DNA from: Planctomycetaceae bacterium
Lineage (GTDB): Bacteria; Planctomycetota; Phycisphaerae; Phycisphaerales; SM1A02
Direction: 5' to 3'
DNA length: 10,346 nucleotides
NCBI GenBank assembly: GCA_002737585.1
Contig: NSIA01000200.1
Location: forward strand, 1 to 10,346
Shown one piece after another: positions 1-6,483 of this stretch (position 1 is its first letter; each line of letters begins with the position of its first letter). The notes beneath the pieces are model-generated. The model ran no database searches and was not told the origin of the DNA. It saw nothing but the letters and a program-made list of their open reading frames with translations. The translations under genes were made by a program, and so were the position numbers.

Positions 1-1158
1 CTGCTCGGTACCGATGATCATGCGGAACAGCGTGGTCTTTCCTGCGCCGTTTGGACCAATGATCCCCACGATGGCGCCGGCTGGAATGGTGAAATTGACA
101 TCATCCAAGAGCACCTTCTCGCCATATGCCTTGCACAGACCCTTGGCTTCAACAACCAATGTGCCCAGACGCGGACCAGCGGGGATGAAGATTTCCACCT
201 CGGCAGCGCGTTCCTTCTGGTTCTGACCAGCAAGTTGTTCATAGCGCTCAACACGCGCCTTGTTCTTTGCCATGCGTCCCTGAGGATTACGACCGATCCA
301 CTCCAGTTCGCGCGCCAACGCCTTCTGCCGAGTCGATGCGTGCTTCTCTTCCACTTCCAAGCGCTTCTTCTTCTGCTCAAGCCAACCGGTGTAGTTGCCC
401 TTGTAAGCAATGCACTGGCCGCGATCAAGCTCCAAGATCCACCCGGCAACGTTGTCCAAGAAGTACCGATCATGCGTCACAGCAATGATGGTTCCCTCAA
501 AGCGCTGTAAATGTTGCTCAAGCCACGTGACGCTTTCCGCATCCAAGTGGTTGGTTGGTTCGTCAAGCAACAGAATGTCGGGCTTGGTGAGTAGCAGCGT
601 GCACAGCGCCACGCGACGGCGCTCACCACCAGAGAGCGTGTTGCACGCCTGATCTGCTGGCGGGCATCGCAAGGCTTCCATGGCCATTTCCAACTGACTA
701 TCAATGGTCCATGCTTCGCGGCGGTCCAACTCTTCTTGCACCGTTGCCTGCTTGGTCATCAACTTATCCATCTGCTCCGGCGTCATGTCCTCGCCAAACT
801 TGGCGTTGATCTCGTCGTACTGCCGCAGCAAGTCAAAGGTCACCTTGGCGCCATCGCGCACCACTTCCATCACGGTGCGCGTGTCGTCAATCAGTGGTTC
901 CTGTTCGAGGTAGCCGATCGTGTAGCCATTGGCTGCCATGATCTTTCCCTCATAATTCTTATCGAGCCCCGCCAAGATCTTCAGGAGCGTGCTCTTGCCA
1001 CTGCCGTTGAGACCCAACACACCGATCTTTGCTCCGTAGTAGTACGAAATCGAAACATCAGTCAGGATCTTCTTGCGATCGATCTCCTTCGATACATTGA
1101 GCATCGAGTAAATGACTTGCGTTTCGTTCTTTGGACCGGTTTTCTGTGGTGCTGCCAT
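1..1158 (-). CDS. ettA: EttA, ABC-F energy-dependent translational throttle (partial, C-terminus cut by window edge)
   Basis: This is an ABC-F ATPase without membrane segments. In the family it binds the ribosomal E site and gates entry into elongation according to ATP/ADP level. The first 386 residues are present; the family length is about 555, so the last third lies outside the window. Visible parts are the first Walker A (GLNGSGKST, residues 49-57), an arm region around 95-150, the ABC signature LSGGERRRVAL from about 172, Walker B with the ABC-F hallmark DEPTNHLD near 198-206, the charged inter-domain linker (about 255-315), and the second Walker A (GPNGAGKTT, 368-376). Long identical stretches with remembered E. 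coli EttA, such as THDRYFLDNVAGWILELDRG, make the subfamily call firm over Uup or other ABC-F members. The ATG at 1158 is preceded by GGAG with a 6-base spacer. It is transcribed away from the divergent membrane-protein gene at 1222. Confidence 0.96.
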   Translation of the reverse strand, partial: MAAPQKTGPKNETQVIYSMLNVSKEIDRKKILTDVSISYYYGAKIGVLGLNGSGKSTLLKILAGLDKNYEGKIMAANGYTIGYLEQEPLIDDTRTVMEVVRDGAKVTFDLLRQYDEINAKFGEDMTPEQMDKLMTKQATVQEELDRREAWTIDSQLEMAMEALRCPPADQACNTLSGGERRRVALCTLLLTKPDILLLDEPTNHLDAESVTWLEQHLQRFEGTIIAVTHDRYFLDNVAGWILELDRGQCIAYKGNYTGWLEQKKKRLEVEEKHASTRQKALARELEWIGRNPQGRMAKNKARVERYEQLAGQNQKERAAEVEIFIPAGPRLGTLVVEAKGLCKAYGEKVLLDDVNFTIPAGAIVGIIGPNGAGKTTLFRMIIGTEQ

Positions 1159-1164
1159 GGGGTA

Positions 1165-1168
1165 CTCC
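1165..1168 (-). promoter_or_regulatory. Ribosome binding site of ettA
   Basis: On the minus strand the bases read GGAG, six bases before the ATG at 1158. This fixes the ettA start and shows that Shine-Dalgarno signals are used at least for some genes here; several neighbours have none. Confidence 0.65.
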
Positions 1169-1221
1169 GCTCAATGGGGGAACGGCGGATTGTACGCAGC
1201 CCGCGCAAGTACCTTGTCAGT

Positions 1222-1689
1222 ATGGCAACCCTAGTTGAATGGCTGCGCGCAAACACCAACGGCAGGCTGCGGCGCATCCTGATCGGTGGCGTTGGCGGCA
1301 GCATCACGCTGGCGGGGATTGCGCTCTTGGTGCTCCCCGGCCCCGGAATTCCGCTGGTGCTTGCTGGTCTTGGCGTTCTCAGCCTGGAGTTTGCCATTGC
1401 CCGCACCTGGGTGGAGGCGCTGAAGCGACACGCCGAAGGCGCGGGCGTACCGAAGCAGGCACTGTGGATCCTGCCGATTGCAGGGCTCGTCATTTCGATT
1501 GCATTCATGCTGACCCCTGCCTACTTTGGAGTAGTGCACGGCAACAACACGTGGACGGTGGTGCGCAAGCCCAGCTTTAGTTGGGCACATGCGTATTCAT
1601 CGATTGATGAATTGCAGAAGGCCGCAGCAGACGACCCGGCGGCGGCGGAGATGCTGGCGCGCTCTGGTCTTGTTGGCGCAACGCCGTAA
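1222..1689 (+). CDS. PGPGW-type small transmembrane protein
   Basis: A 155-residue membrane protein of unknown function. The hydrophobic N-terminal half holds the motif LVLPGPGIPLVLAGLGVLSLEF (PGPG at 39-42), where the two helices (about 17-38 and 43-60) meet, followed by a basic stretch and a third helix at about 81-105. This is the layout of the putative transmembrane PGPGW family; Ile replaces the usual Trp after PGPG. The tail (about 127-155) is hydrophilic and Ala-rich. The ATG at 1222 gives a short basic N-terminus right before the first helix; an in-frame ATG at 1174 would add 16 residues, and neither has a clear ribosome site. The open frame extends further upstream across ettA, but that part is only the antisense of ettA. 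The gene ends 12 bases before the convergent peptidase gene. Confidence 0.82.
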   Translation: MATLVEWLRANTNGRLRRILIGGVGGSITLAGIALLVLPGPGIPLVLAGLGVLSLEFAIARTWVEALKRHAEGAGVPKQALWILPIAGLVISIAFMLTPAYFGVVHGNNTWTVVRKPSFSWAHAYSSIDELQKAAADDPAAAEMLARSGLVGATP

Positions 1690-1701
1690 CGCGGCGGCCA
1701 A

Positions 1702-3945
1702 TCACTTGCCAGTCATTTCACTCTGTAGGTAGCGCTTAAAAAACTCTAAACGCTTGGCGGATCCATACGCCGTCTCCGCCGCGCCATGCCCCGCCCCCGG
1801 GACCACCACCAATTCATGATCTTTACCGGCACGCACCAGCGCTGCCGATACTTGCAGCGTGCTGGCCGGGTCCACATTCTCGTCAAGTTCACCAACGATC
1901 AACATCAATTTGCCTTGCAACTTTGCTGCATCCACCACATTGGAACTCCGTTGGTAACTTTCGTCAACCGGCCAACCCATCCACAGTTCGTTCCACCAGA
2001 TCTTGTCCATGCGATTGTCATGACATCCGCAGTCGGCCACAGCCACTGAATACACATCCGGAAAGTCCAGCAGTGCCCGCATCGCACTCTGACCACCCGC
2101 GCTGCCTCCATAAATTCCCACGCGCGAAAAATCCATCCACGGGCGCGTGGCCGCGGCGGCACGAAGCCACGCGACATGATCAGGCAAACCTGCGTCTTTG
2201 AGGTTTTTCCAGCAGACATCATGGAACGCTTTGCCGCGCCAGTTGGTGCCCATGCCATCCACCTGCACCACCACAAATCCTGCTTGCGTGAACCTGCGTT
2301 GACCATCCCAGACCGCAAACGCCTTGGGAACGAAGTAGTCGTGCGGACCGGCATAGATATCTTCCAATACGGCGCGCGGTGCTGAATCGTTGGCACTTCC
2401 ACACGGCCGCCAAATGACGCCGTACACCTGCGTGGCACCATCACGACCAACGGCCGCGCATCGCTCCGGCCATGTCCACCCAGCGGCAACCAATGCCGAA
2501 GCATCCGCGCGGCCAAGTTCCATCACCAAACTGCCATCCGCGCCGCGACGCAATTCATGGACCGGCGGCAAATCAACACGCGACCACGTGTCTACATAGA
2601 ACGCGCGATCCGGGCTCCATTCCAGCACATGCGTTCCGTCTCCCTGCGTCAGACGCACCACATCACCACTATCCATAGAAACTCGAACGAAATGTTCGTA
2701 GTACGGATCTTGTGCTGAATCGATACCCATGACCCGCAACACCAGCATGCGCGTGGCTTCGTCCACTGAATCCACCGCGCGCACCATCCATGCACCGCGT
2801 GTCACCTGCCGCTTGACAGTGCCGTGCGCCACGTCAATCAGATAGATGTGATTGAAGCCATCACGCTCACTCATCCATAGCAATTCATCATCGCTGATCC
2901 AGTGCGTCCAGATCTTGTTTGGGTAATCAATGAACGTAGGCGAAGTCTCTTCAGCAACGATCCGAACTTTGCCTGTGGCCGCATCAATCGCTAACTGGCG
3001 AAACACCTGATGCCCGCGTTGGTTGTAAGTGAAGAAGAATGTGGCGCCATCCGCCGACCATCGGCATTCCTCAATTGACCATGGATTTTCGAAGAGTTCA
3101 CGGGATACCTGCACTTCATGACCATCGCGCGCAAAGAGCCGCGGCCAGCGCTGTTCAATCTGATCGCCCGGTTTCAAGTATTGAATAGTGCGCATCCGTG
3201 GCTCAACCTGGTCAGTCGGCGAACTCTCTATCAAGTGCACTGGATGGTGCTGCTCCGCCACGCGCTCAAACATCACTGCATGACCGAAGCCCGGAGCCCA
3301 AAGCGCTGGACCGGCATATTTGGCTGCGTTCGCAGGCAGTTCCGGTGGCGTTGCTGGATCTTCCGCGGACGATGGCGGTACCAGTGCTCCGGCGGGTGCC
3401 GGCGCTCCAGCGGGTACTGACGAGACGGGCGCGGGCACCTTCTCCACCGCGGCGCCAATATGAACAACGGTCGGCAGCACATCGCCACGCACGTATCCCA
3501 ACGTACTCCCGGAAGCATCACGCACTTCCCACGCATGACCGGCAAACGTGTGTTGTTCACGAACCTGTGCCGAACCCAACGTGCCATATGAACGGCGAAC
3601 ACCCCCAGTATCCACCCAAAGAAGTTCCACCACTCCCGCACTCTCATTGCTGAAGCGAATACGTGACTGTCGCGTACCGGGCAATGAACGCAACTCTTCG
3701 TTCACCAGCAACCGTTCCGCGAATCCAGCAGTAGCTGACCCGCGCTCCGTGCGCACCCCCGTACGCGGATCCACCTCAACTACGGTTCCACCCACGCCGC
3801 GTGGCAACAGCCACAACGTTCCATCGGCGTTCCATTGCACATCAGCGGCCGGGTCGCGTAGCAGCGATTCCCAGTCCTGCTGCGGCGGCTGAGGTGCAGC
3901 AAGCAATGCAACAACTATCAGTAACTCAGTAGCAATCCACAGCAT
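1702..3945 (-). CDS. Exported S9 (DPP4-type) serine peptidase with an N-terminal VHL beta-domain-like module
   Basis: A 747-residue peptidase of the prolyl oligopeptidase/dipeptidyl-peptidase IV type, which typically removes Xaa-Pro or similar dipeptides from peptide N-termini. Order of parts: hydrophobic export signal (about 1-17); first propeller-like strands (33-72); a VHL beta-domain-like module (90-153); a Pro/Ala-rich linker (168-206); the DPP4 beta-propeller (about 210-530, with SERDGFNHIYLID and YNQRGHQ motifs); and the alpha/beta hydrolase domain (about 555-743). The predicted triad is Ser615 in GGSAGG, Asp688 in GELDENVDP and His720 in GAGHG, and the subgroup motif DCGCHDNRMDKIWWNE follows the serine. 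I see no canonical DPP4 double-Glu motif, so strict dipeptidyl specificity is unproven. The ATG at 3945 is the only possible start: an in-frame TAG lies 27 bases upstream with no start codon between. No ribosome site is visible. It is divergent from the lipoprotein gene at 4068. Confidence 0.93.
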   Translation of the reverse strand: MLWIATELLIVVALLAAPQPPQQDWESLLRDPAADVQWNADGTLWLLPRGVGGTVVEVDPRTGVRTERGSATAGFAERLLVNEELRSLPGTRQSRIRFSNESAGVVELLWVDTGGVRRSYGTLGSAQVREQHTFAGHAWEVRDASGSTLGYVRGDVLPTVVHIGAAVEKVPAPVSSVPAGAPAPAGALVPPSSAEDPATPPELPANAAKYAGPALWAPGFGHAVMFERVAEQHHPVHLIESSPTDQVEPRMRTIQYLKPGDQIEQRWPRLFARDGHEVQVSRELFENPWSIEECRWSADGATFFFTYNQRGHQVFRQLAIDAATGKVRIVAEETSPTFIDYPNKIWTHWISDDELLWMSERDGFNHIYLIDVAHGTVKRQVTRGAWMVRAVDSVDEATRMLVLRVMGIDSAQDPYYEHFVRVSMDSGDVVRLTQGDGTHVLEWSPDRAFYVDTWSRVDLPPVHELRRGADGSLVMELGRADASALVAAGWTWPERCAAVGRDGATQVYGVIWRPCGSANDSAPRAVLEDIYAGPHDYFVPKAFAVWDGQRRFTQAGFVVVQVDGMGTNWRGKAFHDVCWKNLKDAGLPDHVAWLRAAAATRPWMDFSRVGIYGGSAGGQSAMRALLDFPDVYSVAVADCGCHDNRMDKIWWNELWMGWPVDESYQRSSNVVDAAKLQGKLMLIVGELDENVDPASTLQVSAALVRAGKDHELVVVPGAGHGAAETAYGSAKRLEFFKRYLQSEMTGK

Positions 3946-4067
3946 CCGCGCACGATACGCCCATTCCCGCTATACCTCTCCGCGTGACTTTCTTCCGTTT
4001 GACTGACGCACTGAACGCCATGTCTGTCATTCGCCGCACGCAACAACAACCACAAGGATGTACCCCC
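3946..4067. promoter_or_regulatory. Divergent intergenic region between peptidase and lipoprotein genes
   Basis: These 122 bases must hold the promoters of both flanking genes. On the plus strand TTGACT at 3999-4004 resembles a sigma-70 -35 box, but no good -10 box follows at the right distance (TGTCTG at 4021 is the nearest, spacing 16). On the minus strand TATAGC (about 3968-3973) could be a -10 box. Both are weak, so only the location, not the exact boxes, is supported. Confidence 0.3.
4054..4058 (+). promoter_or_regulatory. Ribosome binding site deciding the lipoprotein start
   Basis: AAGGA lies 9 bases before the ATG at 4068. It favours this start over the in-frame upstream ATG at 3984, and the resulting protein begins directly with a lipoprotein signal peptide. 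Confidence 0.6.
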
Positions 4068-5165
4068 ATGAGACAAGTGAATTCAGCGTCCGCACCCTTC
4101 ATGATGGTGCTCGCAGCGTGGTTGGTGGGGATGTCGCTTGCGCCCGGCTGCTCCGGACCAAGTCAGCGGCAGATGGAGCTTGACCGTCAGTACACCGAGG
4201 AGACACGCTTTCGAGTGCAACTCACTTCCGAGTTACTCGACGTTGCCGATACTGCCGCGGCTTTGTTTGAAACAGAAATCATCAACGCGCGGCTTGCCGG
4301 TCGCCCCGAGCGTGAAATTGCGTATCTCGAAATCACCCGCAACGGAGCCGTTGCAAACTATCGCTCCTTGGCGCTTGGGCAAGATGCCTGGGGGGCGCTT
4401 GTGGACCTCTATGTGTTCTCCGATTTGAGCGTTACCGCATGCGAACATCGTGCGCGTTTACACCCAGACCTTGCCACGATTGATTGCGATGCCACGTACG
4501 CAGAAGTGCACCGCCGAATATTGGATATTGCATCCAAGCCCGACCACATCACGCCTGAAAATCGAGCGACTTTGGACGCTGCGATCACTGCCTACAAGGC
4601 CAAGCACGCAGACCTCATCAGCGCCGGCATGATCCGCATTGAAGATCTTGCCGCATATTCCGGCACTGCTTCCGCTGTCTTTGACGCCTCGGAACCAAAC
4701 ATGATGAGCCCCATCACCAATGCGGCCACGGAGCTTGAGCAAACCAGACTGCTTGGCGCACAAGTGGTGTGGCTCGCAAGCCGCCTGCCCACCGCCGCGG
4801 GATGGGAGGCGCAAGCCACCATTGATATGGCCATGTCGAGCCCGGCAGTGCAAGATGGGCTGAACCGCGTACAAAAGCTCAGCCAGCAACTTGATACCAC
4901 CGGCGTCACGGTGACCGCGCTGAGTGCCAACACATCATCACTGGCAACTGATATTCAAAGCCTTGCCACCAATGTCAAAGAGCTGCGTAAAGAACTCGGG
5001 GATCTTGAAGGCGATCGAACCCTGGTGCGCGAAGCGATCGGTGCGGCAGCGATCATGTCCGCACTCCTCTTGCTAGTACTTGCAGCGGGATTCGTTGCTA
5101 TTGCACGTGCTGTGCGCGCGCGTCAGAGCACCAGTCAAGCACCCGGCGCACGCGAAAGCGCGTAA
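4068..5165 (+). CDS. Putative lipoprotein with C-terminal coiled coil and transmembrane helix, function unknown
   Basis: I do not recognise the family. The 365-residue product starts with a signal peptide whose hydrophobic stretch (about 11-24) ends in LAPGC, a slightly atypical lipobox with Cys28 as the likely lipidated residue. The body is mostly helical by its heptad-like spacing of Leu/Ala and charged residues. Residues about 255-320 form a probable coiled coil (repeated Leu/Val with Ser, Thr and Gln, including LATDIQSLATNVKELRKEL). A single membrane helix follows at about 324-344, then a short basic tail. The coiled coil next to a helix recalls signalling or scaffold proteins, but no HAMP or methyl-accepting motif is visible. 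The start is chosen for the lipobox and AAGGA at 4054. Its last 31 bases overlap the convergent gene ending at 5135. Confidence 0.8.
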   Translation: MRQVNSASAPFMMVLAAWLVGMSLAPGCSGPSQRQMELDRQYTEETRFRVQLTSELLDVADTAAALFETEIINARLAGRPEREIAYLEITRNGAVANYRSLALGQDAWGALVDLYVFSDLSVTACEHRARLHPDLATIDCDATYAEVHRRILDIASKPDHITPENRATLDAAITAYKAKHADLISAGMIRIEDLAAYSGTASAVFDASEPNMMSPITNAATELEQTRLLGAQVVWLASRLPTAAGWEAQATIDMAMSSPAVQDGLNRVQKLSQQLDTTGVTVTALSANTSSLATDIQSLATNVKELRKELGDLEGDRTLVREAIGAAAIMSALLLLVLAAGFVAIARAVRARQSTSQAPGARESA

Positions 5166-6367
5166 CGGATCATCACTGTCGACGGCATCGGTGGATACGA
5201 AACAATCGCACGGAATCCTGCAAAGTCGCGGCGATCCCACTCGGAGCGCGCAAACACGCTGTCCACTACTCGTTGCTGGTCCGGCAGCAAGTCGGTGGTA
5301 AATGAATCACGGGCTGGATCCATGCGAATGATTGGCTCATCGATCGGCAGGCGATAGTTTTCACGCGTTGCTGGATCAAGTGCGGTGCCGCCGAACGGTC
5401 GCCCATACACCAGCAATTCCGGGGCGAAGCTATTGAGGAGGTCGCGATGAACCAGGATGTCAATATGCACATACTCGGTTGGCATGGTGACCAGCGCGCC
5501 CATTTCGCCATGTTCACTGTCGCTCTGTGTGGGACTGCTGTAACGAGGCACCGCAGCACGCTCTATCCCGCCAAACATGAATGTCACTGAACCGCGCTGG
5601 CCAACCGGTCCGTCCATCAGTTCGTGCGAAACACCCGTATCTGTCTTGATGCTCCGAACCTCTGCACCCACCGGTGAGCAGAATGAGCGCATCACCAAGT
5701 GCGGTTCACCGGGAGTGGCTGGCTTCTCGATCGCTTCAAGATTGCGCCCGCCCGGAAGTTCACCACCAACCGTGTCGTAACTGGTGAACCGAAAGAGCGG
5801 CCAGCCTTGTACGGGCCGAAGCCGACGAATGTCGTGCAGCCCGCCAACCAGCACTATGTCAAGAAGTTCCGGATACTCCGCGCTCGGCGCAAGAAATTGC
5901 GTCATGGAACGAACGCGCGCCTGCACGCCCCAAATTCCCGAATTGCCGCGGAAGGCAAGCTTGCGTGAGACCTCCAGCGCCCTGCCGCCGCGCGACATTC
6001 CATCCATCAAAAGTTCAAGCGTTGGTCGATCACCAACGTGCGTGCGCACCATGTCTTCAAACGCCGCAAGCGTTGAGCGCACGGCACTGACTGGCGACGC
6101 ATAGGGTCCCGAAGCCTCCATGGCGCAGAGCAAGATCTCCATGCCTTCACTGCCAGGAATCAACGGCACCGCTTCAATGGGATCCACCGATTGAATGACC
6201 TTGGCTACCTTCCAAGTCAGATTCTTATTCAATTTGAATTGACGTGACACTTCCTGCGGGCGCGCCGGGTCAGCACCCACGGCGGCGTACAGCGCGCGCA
6301 GGGCGTTTTGAAGGTCAAGCGCGCAGGTGCGGCACTGCAGGTCAAAGTCTTGTGAGGTGGGGGTCAC
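5135..6367 (-). CDS. Conserved-looking hypothetical protein with a possible N-terminal helix-turn-helix
   Basis: I cannot name this 410-residue protein. It is soluble, with no signal peptide or membrane segment. The N-terminus carries a CXXC pair (Cys12, Cys15). Residues about 36-60 (RPQEVSRQFKLNKNLTWKVAKVIQ) resemble a helix-turn-helix, so a regulatory role is possible. The remainder is mixed alpha/beta without a motif I know; the C-terminal half is rich in beta-like segments (for example HLVMRSFCSPVGAEV and EYVHIDILVHRDLL). It starts with GTG at 6367: the frame stays open to a TGA at 6428-6430, but no ATG, GTG or TTG occurs between, and no ribosome site is evident. It is divergent from the phosphatase-cytochrome gene at 6484 and could regulate it, which is only inference. 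Codon usage looks like that of its neighbours and the frame is intact, so it is very likely a real gene. Confidence 0.82.
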   Translation of the reverse strand: MTPTSQDFDLQCRTCALDLQNALRALYAAVGADPARPQEVSRQFKLNKNLTWKVAKVIQSVDPIEAVPLIPGSEGMEILLCAMEASGPYASPVSAVRSTLAAFEDMVRTHVGDRPTLELLMDGMSRGGRALEVSRKLAFRGNSGIWGVQARVRSMTQFLAPSAEYPELLDIVLVGGLHDIRRLRPVQGWPLFRFTSYDTVGGELPGGRNLEAIEKPATPGEPHLVMRSFCSPVGAEVRSIKTDTGVSHELMDGPVGQRGSVTFMFGGIERAAVPRYSSPTQSDSEHGEMGALVTMPTEYVHIDILVHRDLLNSFAPELLVYGRPFGGTALDPATRENYRLPIDEPIIRMDPARDSFTTDLLPDQQRVVDSVFARSEWDRRDFAGFRAIVSYPPMPSTVMIRYALSRAPGA

Positions 6368-6443
6368 GGGAGAGCCAAGATAGACGGGCGGAAGGGGCTG
6401 CAGGGAAACAAACTGATACGAACCTTCTCAGGTCTTTCCTTAG

Positions 6444-6469
6444 GGAACTATCTATTCCACCATGTGTCC
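6444..6469 (+). promoter_or_regulatory. Possible ECF-sigma-type promoter before the phosphatase-cytochrome gene
   Basis: GGAAC at 6444-6448 is followed after 17 bases by GTCC at 6466-6469, the general form of promoters read by ECF (extracytoplasmic function) sigma factors. It would start transcription only about 10 bases before the gene. Such short boxes arise easily by chance, so this is a weak call. Confidence 0.2.
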
Positions 6470-6471
6470 AT

Positions 6472-6480
6472 AGGATGAGG
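6472..6480 (+). promoter_or_regulatory. Ribosome binding site of the phosphatase-cytochrome gene
   Basis: AGGATGAGG precedes the ATG at 6484; its AGGA core ends 8 bases before the start. It favours 6484 over the in-frame ATG at 6475, which lies inside the site. Confidence 0.5.
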
Positions 6481-6483
6481 CGA

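Noticed and set aside
18..473. Minus-strand frame of 151 codons over ettA
   Set aside because: Out of frame with ettA, whose frame is open across the whole of 1-1158 with clear ABC-F motifs.
736..1221. Upstream extension of the PGPG membrane-protein frame
   Set aside because: It is antisense to the strongly supported ettA gene and has no family resemblance; the membrane protein is complete from 1222.
1690..1701. Possible terminator between the convergent PGPG and peptidase genes
   Set aside because: Only 12 bases separate the genes and no stem with a T-tract is present.
1905..2516. Minus-strand frame of 203 codons inside the S9 peptidase
   Set aside because: It is another frame of the same strand as a gene with a complete catalytic triad; the product has no recognisable motif.
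3984..4067. Longer N-terminus of the lipoprotein
   Set aside because: The extra 28 residues are hydrophilic and would bury the lipoprotein signal; AAGGA favours 4068.
6244..6483. Upstream extension of the phosphatase-cytochrome frame
   Set aside because: It runs antisense through the start of the convergent 410-residue gene and would hide the signal peptide; a ribosome site supports 6484.
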